A stretch of DNA of 64,000 bases from CAZXGD01 sp046350455. Lineage in GTDB: Bacteria > Planctomycetota > Phycisphaerae > Phycisphaerales > SM1A02. The stretch spans positions 1 to 64,000 of the forward strand of contig JAXMAM010000005.1 of NCBI GenBank assembly GCA_046350455.1, given 5' to 3'. The notes under the pieces are model-generated. The model was not told the DNA's origin. It did not search any database and saw only the letters and a program-made list of their open reading frames with translations. Of this stretch, positions 1 to 8,360 are shown in pieces. The position numbers and the translations under genes are program-made. Positions within the stretch are counted from its first letter, which is position 1. Every line of letters starts with the position of its first letter.

Positions 1-524
1 CTGCGCACCGCCAGGCCGTATGCGCCGTAGCCCATGCCGCTTCCCACCGCCAGCCATACGCCGAAGCGCGAAGTGCCCGGCGCAAACTCGCTGCCTGTGA
101 TCAGCACGGTGACGATGCCGGCCATCAACAGCCCCAGGCCACACAGATAGATCGGGCGCCGGATGGTGGCGCGCTCGCGCGGGAAGAGCACAAAGGCGCC
201 CAGCGCAATGAAGACCACCTGCAGGCGCAGGCCAAAGGTGACCACGCCAGGGCTGACGTACGAATGCGCGGCGGTAAACGCCACCTGCGCAGCCGTGTTG
301 AACGCCGCTGGCACCAGCGCGGCCCGCCAGATGGTGCGCGGCAGCCGCCCGCGAGACGCGGCCCACACCACCGCTGGCAGCCAGAACAGCGCGCTGGCGC
401 CGTAGCGCCAGCCGTTGTTGGTCCAGTGGTCCATGTAGTTGGCCAGGTGCTTCAGAAACAGCGGCACGCTGCTCCAGCACCCCAGCGTGACCAGCAGCAC
501 CGCCACGCCTTCCCAGCGGCGCAT
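1..524 (-). CDS. EamA/DMT-family membrane transporter, C-terminus cut by window edge
   Basis: Translating the minus strand from the ATG at 524 gives about 174 residues starting MRRWEGVAVLLVTLGCWSS. They form a series of hydrophobic segments separated by short basic loops, and the frame stays open to the window edge. The pattern, including an early W-S-S-V-P-L-F-L-K helix and a later L-R-L-Q-V-V-F-I-A-L-G-A helix, resembles one half of a ten-helix drug/metabolite (EamA) transporter, which would sit in the inner membrane. It starts 31 bases after the stop of the SDR gene on the same strand, so the two are probably co-transcribed. The substrate cannot be told. The family call rests on topology and general resemblance; no diagnostic catalytic motif exists. 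Confidence 0.7.
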   Translation of the reverse strand, partial: MRRWEGVAVLLVTLGCWSSVPLFLKHLANYMDHWTNNGWRYGASALFWLPAVVWAASRGRLPRTIWRAALVPAAFNTAAQVAFTAAHSYVSPGVVTFGLRLQVVFIALGAFVLFPRERATIRRPIYLCGLGLLMAGIVTVLITGSEFAPGTSRFGVWLAVGSGMGYGAYGLAVR

Positions 525-555
525 GTGGCGGACGTCGTAGCTGCTGGAGGAACGG

Positions 556-1350
556 TCAGGCAAGCGCCAGCCGTCCGCCGTCCACCGGCAGGTTCACGCC
601 TGTGATGTAGCTGGCCGAAGGCCCTGCCAGGAACACCACGGCGGCTGCGATCTCTTCTGGCTGCCCGATGCGCCCCATGGGCACCGTGCGGATGGCATCC
701 GCCTCCACCTCTGCCACCGTGCTGCCGCCGCGGCGCGCGCGCCCGTCGAACAGCGCGGCCAGCCGCGCCGTGCGCGTGTAGCCAGGAAGGATGGTGTTGA
801 CTGTGATGCCAAACGGCGCCAGCTCCACCGCCAGCGTGCGTCCCCAGTTGGCCATGGCAGCGCGGATGGTGTTGCTGACTCCCAGCCCGCGGATGGGCGT
901 GACCACGCTGGTGCTGGTGATGTTGATGATGCGCCCATAGCCAGCCTGCCGCATGCCCGGCGCGAACACCTGCACCAGCGTCTGGCTACACAGGATGTGC
1001 ATCTCAAACGCGCGCTGGAAGTCCTCCACGCGCGCGTCAATGGCCAGCCCGGCAGCGGGGCCTCCGGTGTTGTTCACCAGGATGTGCACGGGGCCAGCGC
1101 TCTTCAGATGCGTCTCGGCCGCAAGATGCACGTCCTTCCAGCTGGCAAAGTCAACCAGGCAGCTCCAGTGCTTCTGCTGCGCCGGGCGAGGAAGGTCTTC
1201 GACCGCCTTCACCAGGCCCTGGTCGTTGCGGCCGCACACGGTCACTGTGGCGCCAGCAGCTGCCAGCGCCTTGGCGGATGCGTAGCCAATGCCCTGCGTG
1301 GCCCCGCAGACAAAGGCGTGCTTTCCGTTCAGCGGAAGATCGTGAGCCAT
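556..1350 (-). CDS. SDR-family oxidoreductase with atypical active site (BKR-like)
   Basis: A 264-residue Rossmann-fold short-chain dehydrogenase/reductase. The nucleotide-binding glycine motif GATQGIG is at residues 16-22 and an NNTGG strand motif follows near residue 92. The C-terminal substrate loop ends in NLPVDGGRLALA, typical of FabG-like SDRs. The catalytic Y-x-x-x-K is absent: the aligned segment GVSNTIRAAMANW puts Ser where Tyr belongs and Arg where Lys belongs. This is known for the SDR subgroup described as BKR-like without a perfect catalytic tetrad, so it is probably a functional divergent enzyme and not a broken one. It is cytosolic and the substrate is unknown. It is divergent from the kinase gene, with only 33 bases between starts, and is followed by the transporter gene. 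Confidence 0.85.
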   Translation of the reverse strand: MAHDLPLNGKHAFVCGATQGIGYASAKALAAAGATVTVCGRNDQGLVKAVEDLPRPAQQKHWSCLVDFASWKDVHLAAETHLKSAGPVHILVNNTGGPAAGLAIDARVEDFQRAFEMHILCSQTLVQVFAPGMRQAGYGRIINITSTSVVTPIRGLGVSNTIRAAMANWGRTLAVELAPFGITVNTILPGYTRTARLAALFDGRARRGGSTVAEVEADAIRTVPMGRIGQPEEIAAAVVFLAGPSASYITGVNLPVDGGRLALA

Positions 1351-1383
1351 GGGTGCAAAGCGTATCCACTAGCATGGCCCTCC

Positions 1384-3552
1384 ATGTCCGCAGAGGACGC
1401 CGCCGCCACGCCACACAACAGGGATGCCCGGACGGTGGCAGGCCCGGCAGCGCAGTCGCCGCTGGACCGCGCGAGCGCCGGCGCCATGCAAGGCGTGCAG
1501 GTGGGGCCGTTCGAGGTGAAGGCACTTCTGGGAGCTGGCGGCTTTGGCAGCGTCTACCTAGCCGAGCAGGTGGAGCCGGTGCAGCGGCTGGCCGCGCTCA
1601 AGATGCTGAATGGCGACCGCCAGGGCCGCCGATTTCGCGAGCTGTTCGAGGCGGAGCGCCGCGTGCTGGCGCGGCTGGACCACGCCAACATCGCGCGCGT
1701 GCTGGACGCCGGCACCACCAAGGATGGCCGCGACTGGGTGGCCATGGAGTACGCACCCGGCCTGCCAATCGACCGCTACTGCGACCAGAACAGCCTGACC
1801 ATTCCTGAGCGCATGGATCTGCTGGCAGAGGTGGCGCGCGCGGTGGACTTTGCGCATCACAAGGGCGTGGTGCACCGCGACCTGAAGCCCAGCAACATCC
1901 TGGTGCACGTGGATGGCGGCACAGTGGTGCCCAAGATCATTGACTTTGGCATCGCGCGCGTGCTGAGCATGGAGGCCCAGGCCAGCGAGCCGGACCGCGT
2001 GGTGGGCACGCCCGGCTTCATGGCGCCAGAGCAGACAGTGGCGGGCGGGTTCGACGCGGATGCGCGCGCAGACGTGTACGCCTTGGGCGCCATCATGTAC
2101 CTGCTGTGCACCGGCACGCTGCCGCTGCAGCCGCCCAGCGCAGGCCAGCCGCTGGAGGAGTTTGCGCAGCGCCTGCGCACGGTGAGCCCGCCGCTCATGA
2201 GCCAGCGTGTGCGGGAAATGGCTCCCGATGCCGCGCAAGCCCAGGCGGACCTGCGCCGCACCACGCCGCGCGACCTGCGCCACCAGCTGGAAGGGGACCT
2301 GGACTGGATCGCCGCGCGCGCACTGGATCGTGGACGCCTGCGCCGCTACGCCGACGCGGGCGACATGGCCGACGACCTCCGCCGCTGGCGCGCGCAGCGC
2401 CCGGTGGACGCGGCGCCGCGCACGATCTGGTACCGCGCCAGCAAGTTCCGCGCGCGCAACAGCGTGGCGGTGTGGCTTGCGGTGGTGCTTGGACTTGCGC
2501 TGGCTGGCGCGCTGGTGGCCAGCGCCCTGGGCTGGCGGAGCGCGCTGCGCGCACAACGCACGGCAGAGTCTGAGGAGGCTCGCGCCAATGAGGAGGCAGC
2601 TGAGGCGCGCAGCGCGGCGCGGTTCATCTCGGAGATGCTGAGCGCAGCGAATGTGGACCGGGCGCCTGCTGGATCCGCCACCACCGTGCTCAGCCTGCTG
2701 GCCGGCGCTGCGCAGGCCGCGGACACCACGCTGAACGATCGCCCCGCCACCGACGCTGCCGTGCGCCTGGCGCTGGGACAGACCTACACCACGCTGGGCC
2801 TGCTGGACAAGGCTGCCGTGCAGCTGCTGCGCGCCGGAGAGCTCACAGAGGCGGTGTACGGCCGCGACAGCGGCGAGATGGTGGACGTGCTGGAGGCGCG
2901 CGCAGAGCTGGCGCTGCGCCTTGGCGCTGTGGAGATGTCGCGCGCGCTGCTGCAGGAGGCGTATCGCACGCTTGAGGAGCAGCCAGAGGTGCACGCCAAC
3001 GAGATGGCCCGCAACCGCACGCAGATGGCCGTCACAGAACTGGAGTCCGGGCGCCCGCAGGAGGCGCTGGCCTACCTGCAGGCGGCGCAGACCAGCGCCA
3101 TGGAGCACCAGCCTCCCAACAAGCAGATCCTGTCCACCATTGACTGGTACCGCTCGCTGGCGTATCTGGACCTGGGCCAGTACCAGCCTGCGCTGGAGGC
3201 CATTGACCGAAACCTGTCGCACAACATGCAGCACCTGCCCGCAGACCATTGGTGGGTGGCGGAGAGCCGCACCGCCCGCGCAGCTGCGCTGGCAGGCCTG
3301 GGCAAGCAGGACGAGGCGTGGGAGCTCACCCAGCAGTCCTTGCCCGCCATGGAGCGCGCGCTGCGGCCTGGGGCGCTGGTCCTGCGCAAGGCCTTCGCCC
3401 GCGCCGCCTTTGTTGCTGATAAGTCTGGCCATGCCACGGAAGCCTCGGCATTCCGCGCCAAGGCCCTCCAGACCGATACTGCACCCGTTGACGTGCCAGT
3501 CGGCACGCCAGGGGCGCACCCCCCAGCGCCCACCACCAAGGCCTCATCATGA
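1384..3552 (+). CDS. Membrane Ser/Thr protein kinase with C-terminal TPR-like domain
   Basis: A 722-residue Hanks-type kinase. The start chosen is the ATG at 1384, because upstream in-frame codons run into the divergent SDR gene. The kinase domain spans about residues 40-330: glycine loop GAGGFGSV (50-57), ATP lysine K73, catalytic loop HRDLKPSN (H164, D166), DFG at 187-189, and an APEQ-type activation segment. A hydrophobic helix at about 361-383 is probably a single membrane span. The remaining 330 residues are helical, alanine-rich and repeat-like, with TPR-type spacing. The kinase presumably phosphorylates Ser/Thr targets in the cytosol. Its stop overlaps the start of the FHA-sigma gene by four bases (ATGA), so translational coupling is likely and the sigma protein is the obvious candidate substrate or partner. 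Confidence 0.9.
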   Translation: MSAEDAAATPHNRDARTVAGPAAQSPLDRASAGAMQGVQVGPFEVKALLGAGGFGSVYLAEQVEPVQRLAALKMLNGDRQGRRFRELFEAERRVLARLDHANIARVLDAGTTKDGRDWVAMEYAPGLPIDRYCDQNSLTIPERMDLLAEVARAVDFAHHKGVVHRDLKPSNILVHVDGGTVVPKIIDFGIARVLSMEAQASEPDRVVGTPGFMAPEQTVAGGFDADARADVYALGAIMYLLCTGTLPLQPPSAGQPLEEFAQRLRTVSPPLMSQRVREMAPDAAQAQADLRRTTPRDLRHQLEGDLDWIAARALDRGRLRRYADAGDMADDLRRWRAQRPVDAAPRTIWYRASKFRARNSVAVWLAVVLGLALAGALVASALGWRSALRAQRTAESEEARANEEAAEARSAARFISEMLSAANVDRAPAGSATTVLSLLAGAAQAADTTLNDRPATDAAVRLALGQTYTTLGLLDKAAVQLLRAGELTEAVYGRDSGEMVDVLEARAELALRLGAVEMSRALLQEAYRTLEEQPEVHANEMARNRTQMAVTELESGRPQEALAYLQAAQTSAMEHQPPNKQILSTIDWYRSLAYLDLGQYQPALEAIDRNLSHNMQHLPADHWWVAESRTARAAALAGLGKQDEAWELTQQSLPAMERALRPGALVLRKAFARAAFVADKSGHATEASAFRAKALQTDTAPVDVPVGTPGAHPPAPTTKASS

Positions 3553-4580
3553 ACGCAGAGCCGCCCGTCCTGCAGCTGATCCCGGTTGATTCCGACGCGC
3601 CGCCCATCGCGCTGAAGCGCGGCGAGCCCAACGTGGTGGGCCGCGGCAGCGGCGCGTGCGTGCCGGTGGATGACCCGGCTGTCTCGCGCACGCATGCGCG
3701 GATCGAGGTGCGCGACGGCCGGTGGCGGTACGTGGACACCAGCGGCGGCAGCGGCAGCTGGGTGGACGGCGTGCACATTGCGCCTGATGAGGACGCAGAG
3801 ATCGGCGACGGCACGCACATCCGCGTGGGACCTCGCGTGTTTGTGGCGCGGACCACAGAACCGCACACCGAAGATCACCGCGTGCCAGAAACCCACAGCG
3901 CCGATGCTGCAGACGCGCCCGCTGCTGCCCGTGCGCCCGCAGCGGGCAGCGCGCCTGCTTCCGCCAGCGCGCCCGCCTCTGACAGCGCGCGCGCTGCAGA
4001 TCCGTATGCCACCCGCCCCAGCATCTTTCTGCGCCTGCGCGCAGATGGCACGCTGGACAAGCAACTGGGCTGGCAGGAGTTCCACGAGCGCTACGCGCCG
4101 GTGATCGCTGGGTTCGCGCGCAACGCAGGCCTGAAGCCAGGCGAGATTGACGACGTGGTGCAGGACGTGATGTTCGGCTTCTTCCGCGCCAGCAATGCGT
4201 TTGAGTACGACCCGCAGCGCGGCCGATTCCGCGGCTATCTGAAGCGCGTCACGCTGAATGCCATCCGCGACCGCTGGCGCCGGCGCCGCAAGGAAGTGAC
4301 CATGCCGGAGGAGTTCGACCCCGCCATGGAGGACCCGATGGACCGCCAGTGGGAGCGCGACTGGAGCGAGAACCTGCTCCGCCGCGCCATGGATGAGGTG
4401 CGCACGCGCGTGCAGCCGCGCACCATGGAGGCGTTCGAGCTCTATGGCGTGAAGGGCCTGCCCGCAGAGACCGTGGAGAAGGAGACCGGCATGACCTACG
4501 CCGCCATCCGCCACGCCAAGATGCGCGTGCTGCACGACCTGCAGGAAGTGGTCCGCCGCCTGCGCGCAGAAGAAGGCTGA
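3549..4580 (+). CDS. FHA domain fused to ECF-type RNA polymerase sigma factor
   Basis: A 343-residue two-domain protein. Residues about 10-100 form an FHA phosphothreonine-binding domain with the signature GR at 31-32 and S46-R47-x-H49. A linker rich in Ala and Pro covers about 108-150. Residues about 165-343 match an ECF sigma factor. Region 2 has D-D-V-V-Q-D-V and a basic R-D-R-W-R-R-R-R-K-E stretch; region 4 has the helix-turn-helix A-E-T-V-E-K-E-T-G-M-T-Y-A-A-I-R. The FHA part should bind a phosphorylated protein, plausibly the kinase encoded just upstream with a four-base overlap. The sigma part should direct RNA polymerase to target promoters. No anti-sigma gene is adjacent, so control by phosphorylation is a reasonable inference. 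A fusion in this order is unusual. Confidence 0.88.
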   Translation: MNAEPPVLQLIPVDSDAPPIALKRGEPNVVGRGSGACVPVDDPAVSRTHARIEVRDGRWRYVDTSGGSGSWVDGVHIAPDEDAEIGDGTHIRVGPRVFVARTTEPHTEDHRVPETHSADAADAPAAARAPAAGSAPASASAPASDSARAADPYATRPSIFLRLRADGTLDKQLGWQEFHERYAPVIAGFARNAGLKPGEIDDVVQDVMFGFFRASNAFEYDPQRGRFRGYLKRVTLNAIRDRWRRRRKEVTMPEEFDPAMEDPMDRQWERDWSENLLRRAMDEVRTRVQPRTMEAFELYGVKGLPAETVEKETGMTYAAIRHAKMRVLHDLQEVVRRLRAEEG

Positions 4581-4609
4581 GCGCGCAGAGGCGGGTGCGC
4601 GCGCGGCCG

Positions 4610-5581
4610 CTACGCCCGCGCCGCAGCGCGGCGGCGGTCCAGCCACACGGCCGCCACGATGATGGCGCCCACGCCGATCTCCTGCACCCACGTGGGAATG
4701 CCGCGCACTTCCAGCGCTGGGATGTCCACCAGGTTGGCGCCGTTCGCCAGAGCCGCCATGAGCAGCGTGCCGATCATGCTGCCCAGCATGCCGCCTTCGC
4801 CGCCAGAAAGCGCAGCGCCGCCCACCACCACAGCCGCCACCACGTCCAGCTCGCGGCCCAGCGCTGCGGTGGGGTCGCCCGTGCCCAGGCGGTGGAAGAG
4901 GAGCACACCGCCCAGGCCAGCGCACGCACCGCTGAAGGCATAGACCGCCACCTTGGTGCGCTTGACGGGAATGCCGCACAGGAGCGCGGTGCGTTCGCTG
5001 CTGCCCACGGCGTACACCCACGTGCCAGCCACCGTGCGTCGCAGCGCCAGGCCCGCCACCACAGCCAGGATCACAGCGGTCCACACGCCCGGCGCAGCCA
5101 GCAGCCAGCCTGGTTCTGGCGTGGCGGCCATGAAGCTGCTCTGCCAGTCGTCGGGTGGATACACGCTCCGCTCGCCCGCCAGGCCCTTGGCCAGTCCGCG
5201 CGCGGCGCCCATGGTGCCCAGGGTGGCGATGAAGGGCGCGATGCGCAGCACGCCCACCAGCGTTCCGTTCACCAGGCCGCAAGCCAGGCCAGTCCCCATG
5301 CCTGCCAGCGCCGCCAGCGCGCCGCTGCCGCCAGCGCGCGTGACCAGCGCGGCCACCACTGCGCTCAGCGCCATCACGCTGCCCACCGAGAGGTCAATGC
5401 CGCCGCTGACGATGACATAGGTCATGCCCACCGCGCCCACCGCCACCACCGTGGCCTGCACCAGCAGCGTCTTCTGGTTGCCCATGGTCAGAAAGCTCTG
5501 CGGAGCCAGCAGCCAGAAGATGGCGTACACCGCAGCCAATGCTGCCAGCGGGCCCAGCAGGTCGCGCAGGTGCTGCTTCAT
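4610..5581 (-). CDS. Sugar ABC transporter permease (RbsC/BPD_transp_2 type)
   Basis: A 323-residue inner-membrane permease starting MKQHLRDLLGPLAALAAVYA at 5581. The frame continues open upstream, but that part overlaps the ATPase gene and is not real. It has eight to ten hydrophobic helices and the family motif Y-V-I-V-S-G-G-I-D-L-S-V-G-S-V, shared by RbsC, XylH and AraH permeases. Later segments such as VVGGAALSGGEGG also fit. The start overlaps the ATPase stop by four bases (5578-5581), so the two are translated together. With the upstream ATPase and binding protein it forms a complete carbohydrate importer of the CUT2 type. The sugar is not given by sequence. The fucosidase gene on the other side of the binding protein suggests a deoxyhexose or related monosaccharide. 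Confidence 0.92.
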   Translation of the reverse strand: MKQHLRDLLGPLAALAAVYAIFWLLAPQSFLTMGNQKTLLVQATVVAVGAVGMTYVIVSGGIDLSVGSVMALSAVVAALVTRAGGSGALAALAGMGTGLACGLVNGTLVGVLRIAPFIATLGTMGAARGLAKGLAGERSVYPPDDWQSSFMAATPEPGWLLAAPGVWTAVILAVVAGLALRRTVAGTWVYAVGSSERTALLCGIPVKRTKVAVYAFSGACAGLGGVLLFHRLGTGDPTAALGRELDVVAAVVVGGAALSGGEGGMLGSMIGTLLMAALANGANLVDIPALEVRGIPTWVQEIGVGAIIVAAVWLDRRRAAARA

Positions 5582-7200
5582 GCGGCGCCGCCCTGCGCGC
5601 GGAATGCGCTGCCCACCAGGGATTCTTCCGTGCAACCCGCAGCCGGGCGCGGGGGCTGCAGGTGGCCGTCCAGCATGAGCGCGATGCTGTCGCACACCTG
5701 CAGCAGTTCTGCGGGGTAGCTGCTCACCACCACCACCGCGCGGCCGCTGGCTGCCATCAGGCGGATCAGCGCATGGATCTGCGCCTTGGCAGCGACATCC
5801 ACACCACGAGTGGGCTCGTCCAGCAGGATGGCGCGCGTGCCAGCCTGCAGTGCGCGCGCCAGCGCCACGCGCTGCTGGTTGCCCCCGCTCAGCTGCCTGG
5901 CCGGCTGCTGCAGCGTGGCTGCGCGGATGCCCAGCTGCTGCTGCCAGCCCTGGGCCGACTGCATCACGCGCTTCCACGCCACCACGCCTGCCGCAGCGTG
6001 GTGCTGCAGGTCTGCCAGCGCCAGGTTGACCGACCACGGCAGGTCCAGGGCCAGGCCTTCGTGGCGGCGGTCCTCGCTCACCAGCGCCACGCCAGCGTCC
6101 AGCGCAGCGCGCGCGCCCGCGCGGAGCGGACGGCTGTCCACAGTCACATGGCCTGCTGTGAGTGCATCCAGCCCAGCCAGCGCGCGCAGGAGCGCCGTGC
6201 GCCCGCTGCCCACCAGCCCGGCGATTCCCAGCACCTGGCCAGCGCGCGCCTCCACGGTGCAAGCCGCGCGCATGCGGTGCGTGCGAATGCCGGTGGCGTG
6301 GAGCACCACCGCACCGGCAGTTGGGTCGAGCGCGCGGGCAGAGGCGCGGTCTGGCGCGGCGCGTGCTTCGGGCGCGGTGCGCGGTTCGGGGCCGCCCGCT
6401 GGCTCGCCTGCACTTCCCACCATGGCGCGCACCAGCGCTGCGTCGGTGGCCTGGCTGAGTGGACCTGTCCACACAGTCTGCCCGTTGCGCAGCACCGTGG
6501 CGTGCGTGGCCACCGCCCGCACTTCATCTAGATGGTGCGACACCAGCAGCACCGACACGCCCTGCTGCTGCAGCTGCCGCACCGCGTTCCACAGGCCCTC
6601 CGCCTGCGCACGGCCCACGCTGGTGGTGGGCTCATCCAGCACCAGCACCCGCGCGCTGGCCGCATGGGTGTCCGCCGCATGCGATCCCATTCCTTCCGCT
6701 CCGGCCGCGTGCGCCCCTGCAGCGCGCGCGATCTCCACCAGCTGACGCGCACCCGGTGAAAGGTCTGCCACCCGCGCCTGGGGGTTCACGTGCATGGCGC
6801 CGATCCGTTCTAGCGCCGCTCGTGCGGCACGCAGCATGGCATGCCGCCGCACCACGCCCATGCGCGAAGGCTGGCACCCCAGCGTGATGTTCTCCGCCAC
6901 CGTCAGGTGCAGCGCCAGCGCTGGCTCCTGGTGCACCACTGCCACGCCTGCTCGGCGCGCGGCAGCAGGATGGCCGGGCGCGAACGCAGCGCTGTCGAGC
7001 ATCATGCTTCCGCTGTCTGGCTGCAGCGCTCCTTCCAGCACGCTAATGAGCGTGCTCTTGCCAGCGCCGTTTTCGCCAAGCAGCGCGTGCACCTGGCCTG
7101 GCGCCAGCTCCAGCGATGCACCTTGCAGGGCCAGCACGCCACCAAAGCGCTTGTGCACGTTGCGCATCTGCAGGCGGGGCGCTGGCTGGGGCGTGGTCAT
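5578..7200 (-). CDS. Sugar ABC transporter, double ATP-binding protein (RbsA/MglA type)
   Basis: A 540-residue protein with two tandem ATPase domains, as expected for CUT2 importers. The first has Walker A GENGAGKST near residue 43, then VVHQEPALA and VLDEPTTSV. The second has the degenerate Walker A G-L-V-G-S-G-R-T-A typical of this family, the signature LSGGNQQRVALARAL, and Walker B ILLDEPTRGVDV. A low-complexity alanine-rich spacer (about residues 265-295) separates the two halves and is longer than usual. It powers uptake together with the overlapping permease and sits 42 bases downstream of the periplasmic binding protein gene. All three genes run on the minus strand and probably form one operon. 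Confidence 0.93.
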   Translation of the reverse strand: MTTPQPAPRLQMRNVHKRFGGVLALQGASLELAPGQVHALLGENGAGKSTLISVLEGALQPDSGSMMLDSAAFAPGHPAAARRAGVAVVHQEPALALHLTVAENITLGCQPSRMGVVRRHAMLRAARAALERIGAMHVNPQARVADLSPGARQLVEIARAAGAHAAGAEGMGSHAADTHAASARVLVLDEPTTSVGRAQAEGLWNAVRQLQQQGVSVLLVSHHLDEVRAVATHATVLRNGQTVWTGPLSQATDAALVRAMVGSAGEPAGGPEPRTAPEARAAPDRASARALDPTAGAVVLHATGIRTHRMRAACTVEARAGQVLGIAGLVGSGRTALLRALAGLDALTAGHVTVDSRPLRAGARAALDAGVALVSEDRRHEGLALDLPWSVNLALADLQHHAAAGVVAWKRVMQSAQGWQQQLGIRAATLQQPARQLSGGNQQRVALARALQAGTRAILLDEPTRGVDVAAKAQIHALIRLMAASGRAVVVVSSYPAELLQVCDSIALMLDGHLQPPRPAAGCTEESLVGSAFRAQGGAA

Positions 7201-7242
7201 GCAGCGGAGGTGCGTTCGAATGTGACCAGATGGCCCGCAGCG

Positions 7243-8307
7243 CTAGGGCTGCGCGGCGGACTGCGAGGGTGGCTGCGCTGCAGACTGCGCAGGCTGCGCG
7301 GCAGCCTTCTGCACGGGCGGGTTCAGCACCTGCTGCACCGCTGGCTGCTCCATGTTCTGCTGCGTGGCCAGCACCACGCCTGTGTCCACAAAGGCTGGCA
7401 CTTCCTTGCCCTCCAGCACGCGGGCCATGGTGGTGACCGCCAGCTGGCCCATGCGCCACGGGTTCTGCACCACCAGCGCGTCCACTTGTCCGTCGCGCAG
7501 GCCCTGCACCAGCTTCTGGCTGGCGTCGAACCCCACGAACGCCACGCCCTTCTTGCGGCCAGCGTCCTTGAGCGCCTTCATGAAGGCGTACGTGGTGGGC
7601 TCGTTGGGCGCATACACGCCCTGAATGTCCGGGTGCTTGGTCAGCAGGTTCTCCGCCACGCGATAGGCGCTGTCCACCGTGGCGCCGCCGTACTGGCTGC
7701 TGCTGGCCACAGTGATGCCGGGGAACTCGCTCTGCAGCGTCTGCAGGAAGCCATCCTCGCGCTGGGCGGTGCTGGCACTGCCCTCCACGTAGCGCATCAT
7801 GATGACCGTGCCCTTGCCGTTCAGCAGTCGGCCCATCTCGCGTGCGGCCATCTGGCCACCCTTCAGGTTGTCGGTGGCCACAAAGGCCTTCTGTCCATCC
7901 CACTTCAGCCCGCTGTCAAAGATCACCACCGGCACGTTCTTGGCGCTCGCTTGCTTGAGCACTGGCACCAGCGCGCTCTGGTCCAGCGGCGCAATCACGA
8001 TGCCCGCCACGCCGCGAGCCAGCATGGCCTCTACCACCTTGATCTGCTCGTCGCGGTCGTCCTCGCGGGCGGGGCCCTTCCAGACCACTTCCACGTTTGC
8101 ATCTGCGGCACCCTGCCGCGCGCCTGCTTCCACAGTCTTCCAGAACTCATGCGTGGTGCCCTTGGGGATCACTGCGATCACCGGCCTGGACGCTGGCGCT
8201 GCGGGCGCTGCCTGAGCGGCGAGCGCTGCTGGCAAGGCAGCCACCGCGGCCACGCACAGCAGGACCGCCGGAACCAGGCATCGGACGCAGCGCTGGAACG
8301 TTTCCAT
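7243..8307 (-). CDS. Periplasmic sugar-binding protein of CUT2 ABC importer (RbsB type)
   Basis: A 354-residue exported protein. The start at 8307 (METFQRCVRCLVPAVLL) gives a classic signal peptide ending near A-L-A-A-Q-A; longer in-frame starts would bury it. The mature part begins V-I-A-V-I-P-K-G-T-T-H-E-F-W and continues with I-A-P-L-D, V-I-F-D-S-G and G-F-D-A-S motifs, all characteristic of RbsB-like type I periplasmic binding proteins. It should capture a sugar outside the inner membrane and deliver it to the permease. The C-terminal 30 residues are a low-complexity AAQPAQSAAQPPSQSAAQP tail, an unusual appendage for this family. It is divergent from the GH95 fucosidase gene, with 53 bases between their starts, so one intergenic control region may serve both. 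Confidence 0.92.
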   Translation of the reverse strand: METFQRCVRCLVPAVLLCVAAVAALPAALAAQAAPAAPASRPVIAVIPKGTTHEFWKTVEAGARQGAADANVEVVWKGPAREDDRDEQIKVVEAMLARGVAGIVIAPLDQSALVPVLKQASAKNVPVVIFDSGLKWDGQKAFVATDNLKGGQMAAREMGRLLNGKGTVIMMRYVEGSASTAQREDGFLQTLQSEFPGITVASSSQYGGATVDSAYRVAENLLTKHPDIQGVYAPNEPTTYAFMKALKDAGRKKGVAFVGFDASQKLVQGLRDGQVDALVVQNPWRMGQLAVTTMARVLEGKEVPAFVDTGVVLATQQNMEQPAVQQVLNPPVQKAAAQPAQSAAQPPSQSAAQP

Positions 8308-8360
8308 GGAAGGGCAGCGTAGCCGCCGCCTGCGCGGGTTTCGACGGTACAACCACCACC

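Noticed and set aside
1558..3519. Long open frame antisense to the kinase gene
   Set aside because: It is an effect of high GC in the third codon position of the real gene. It has no recognisable domain, and the plus-strand kinase has all its motifs.
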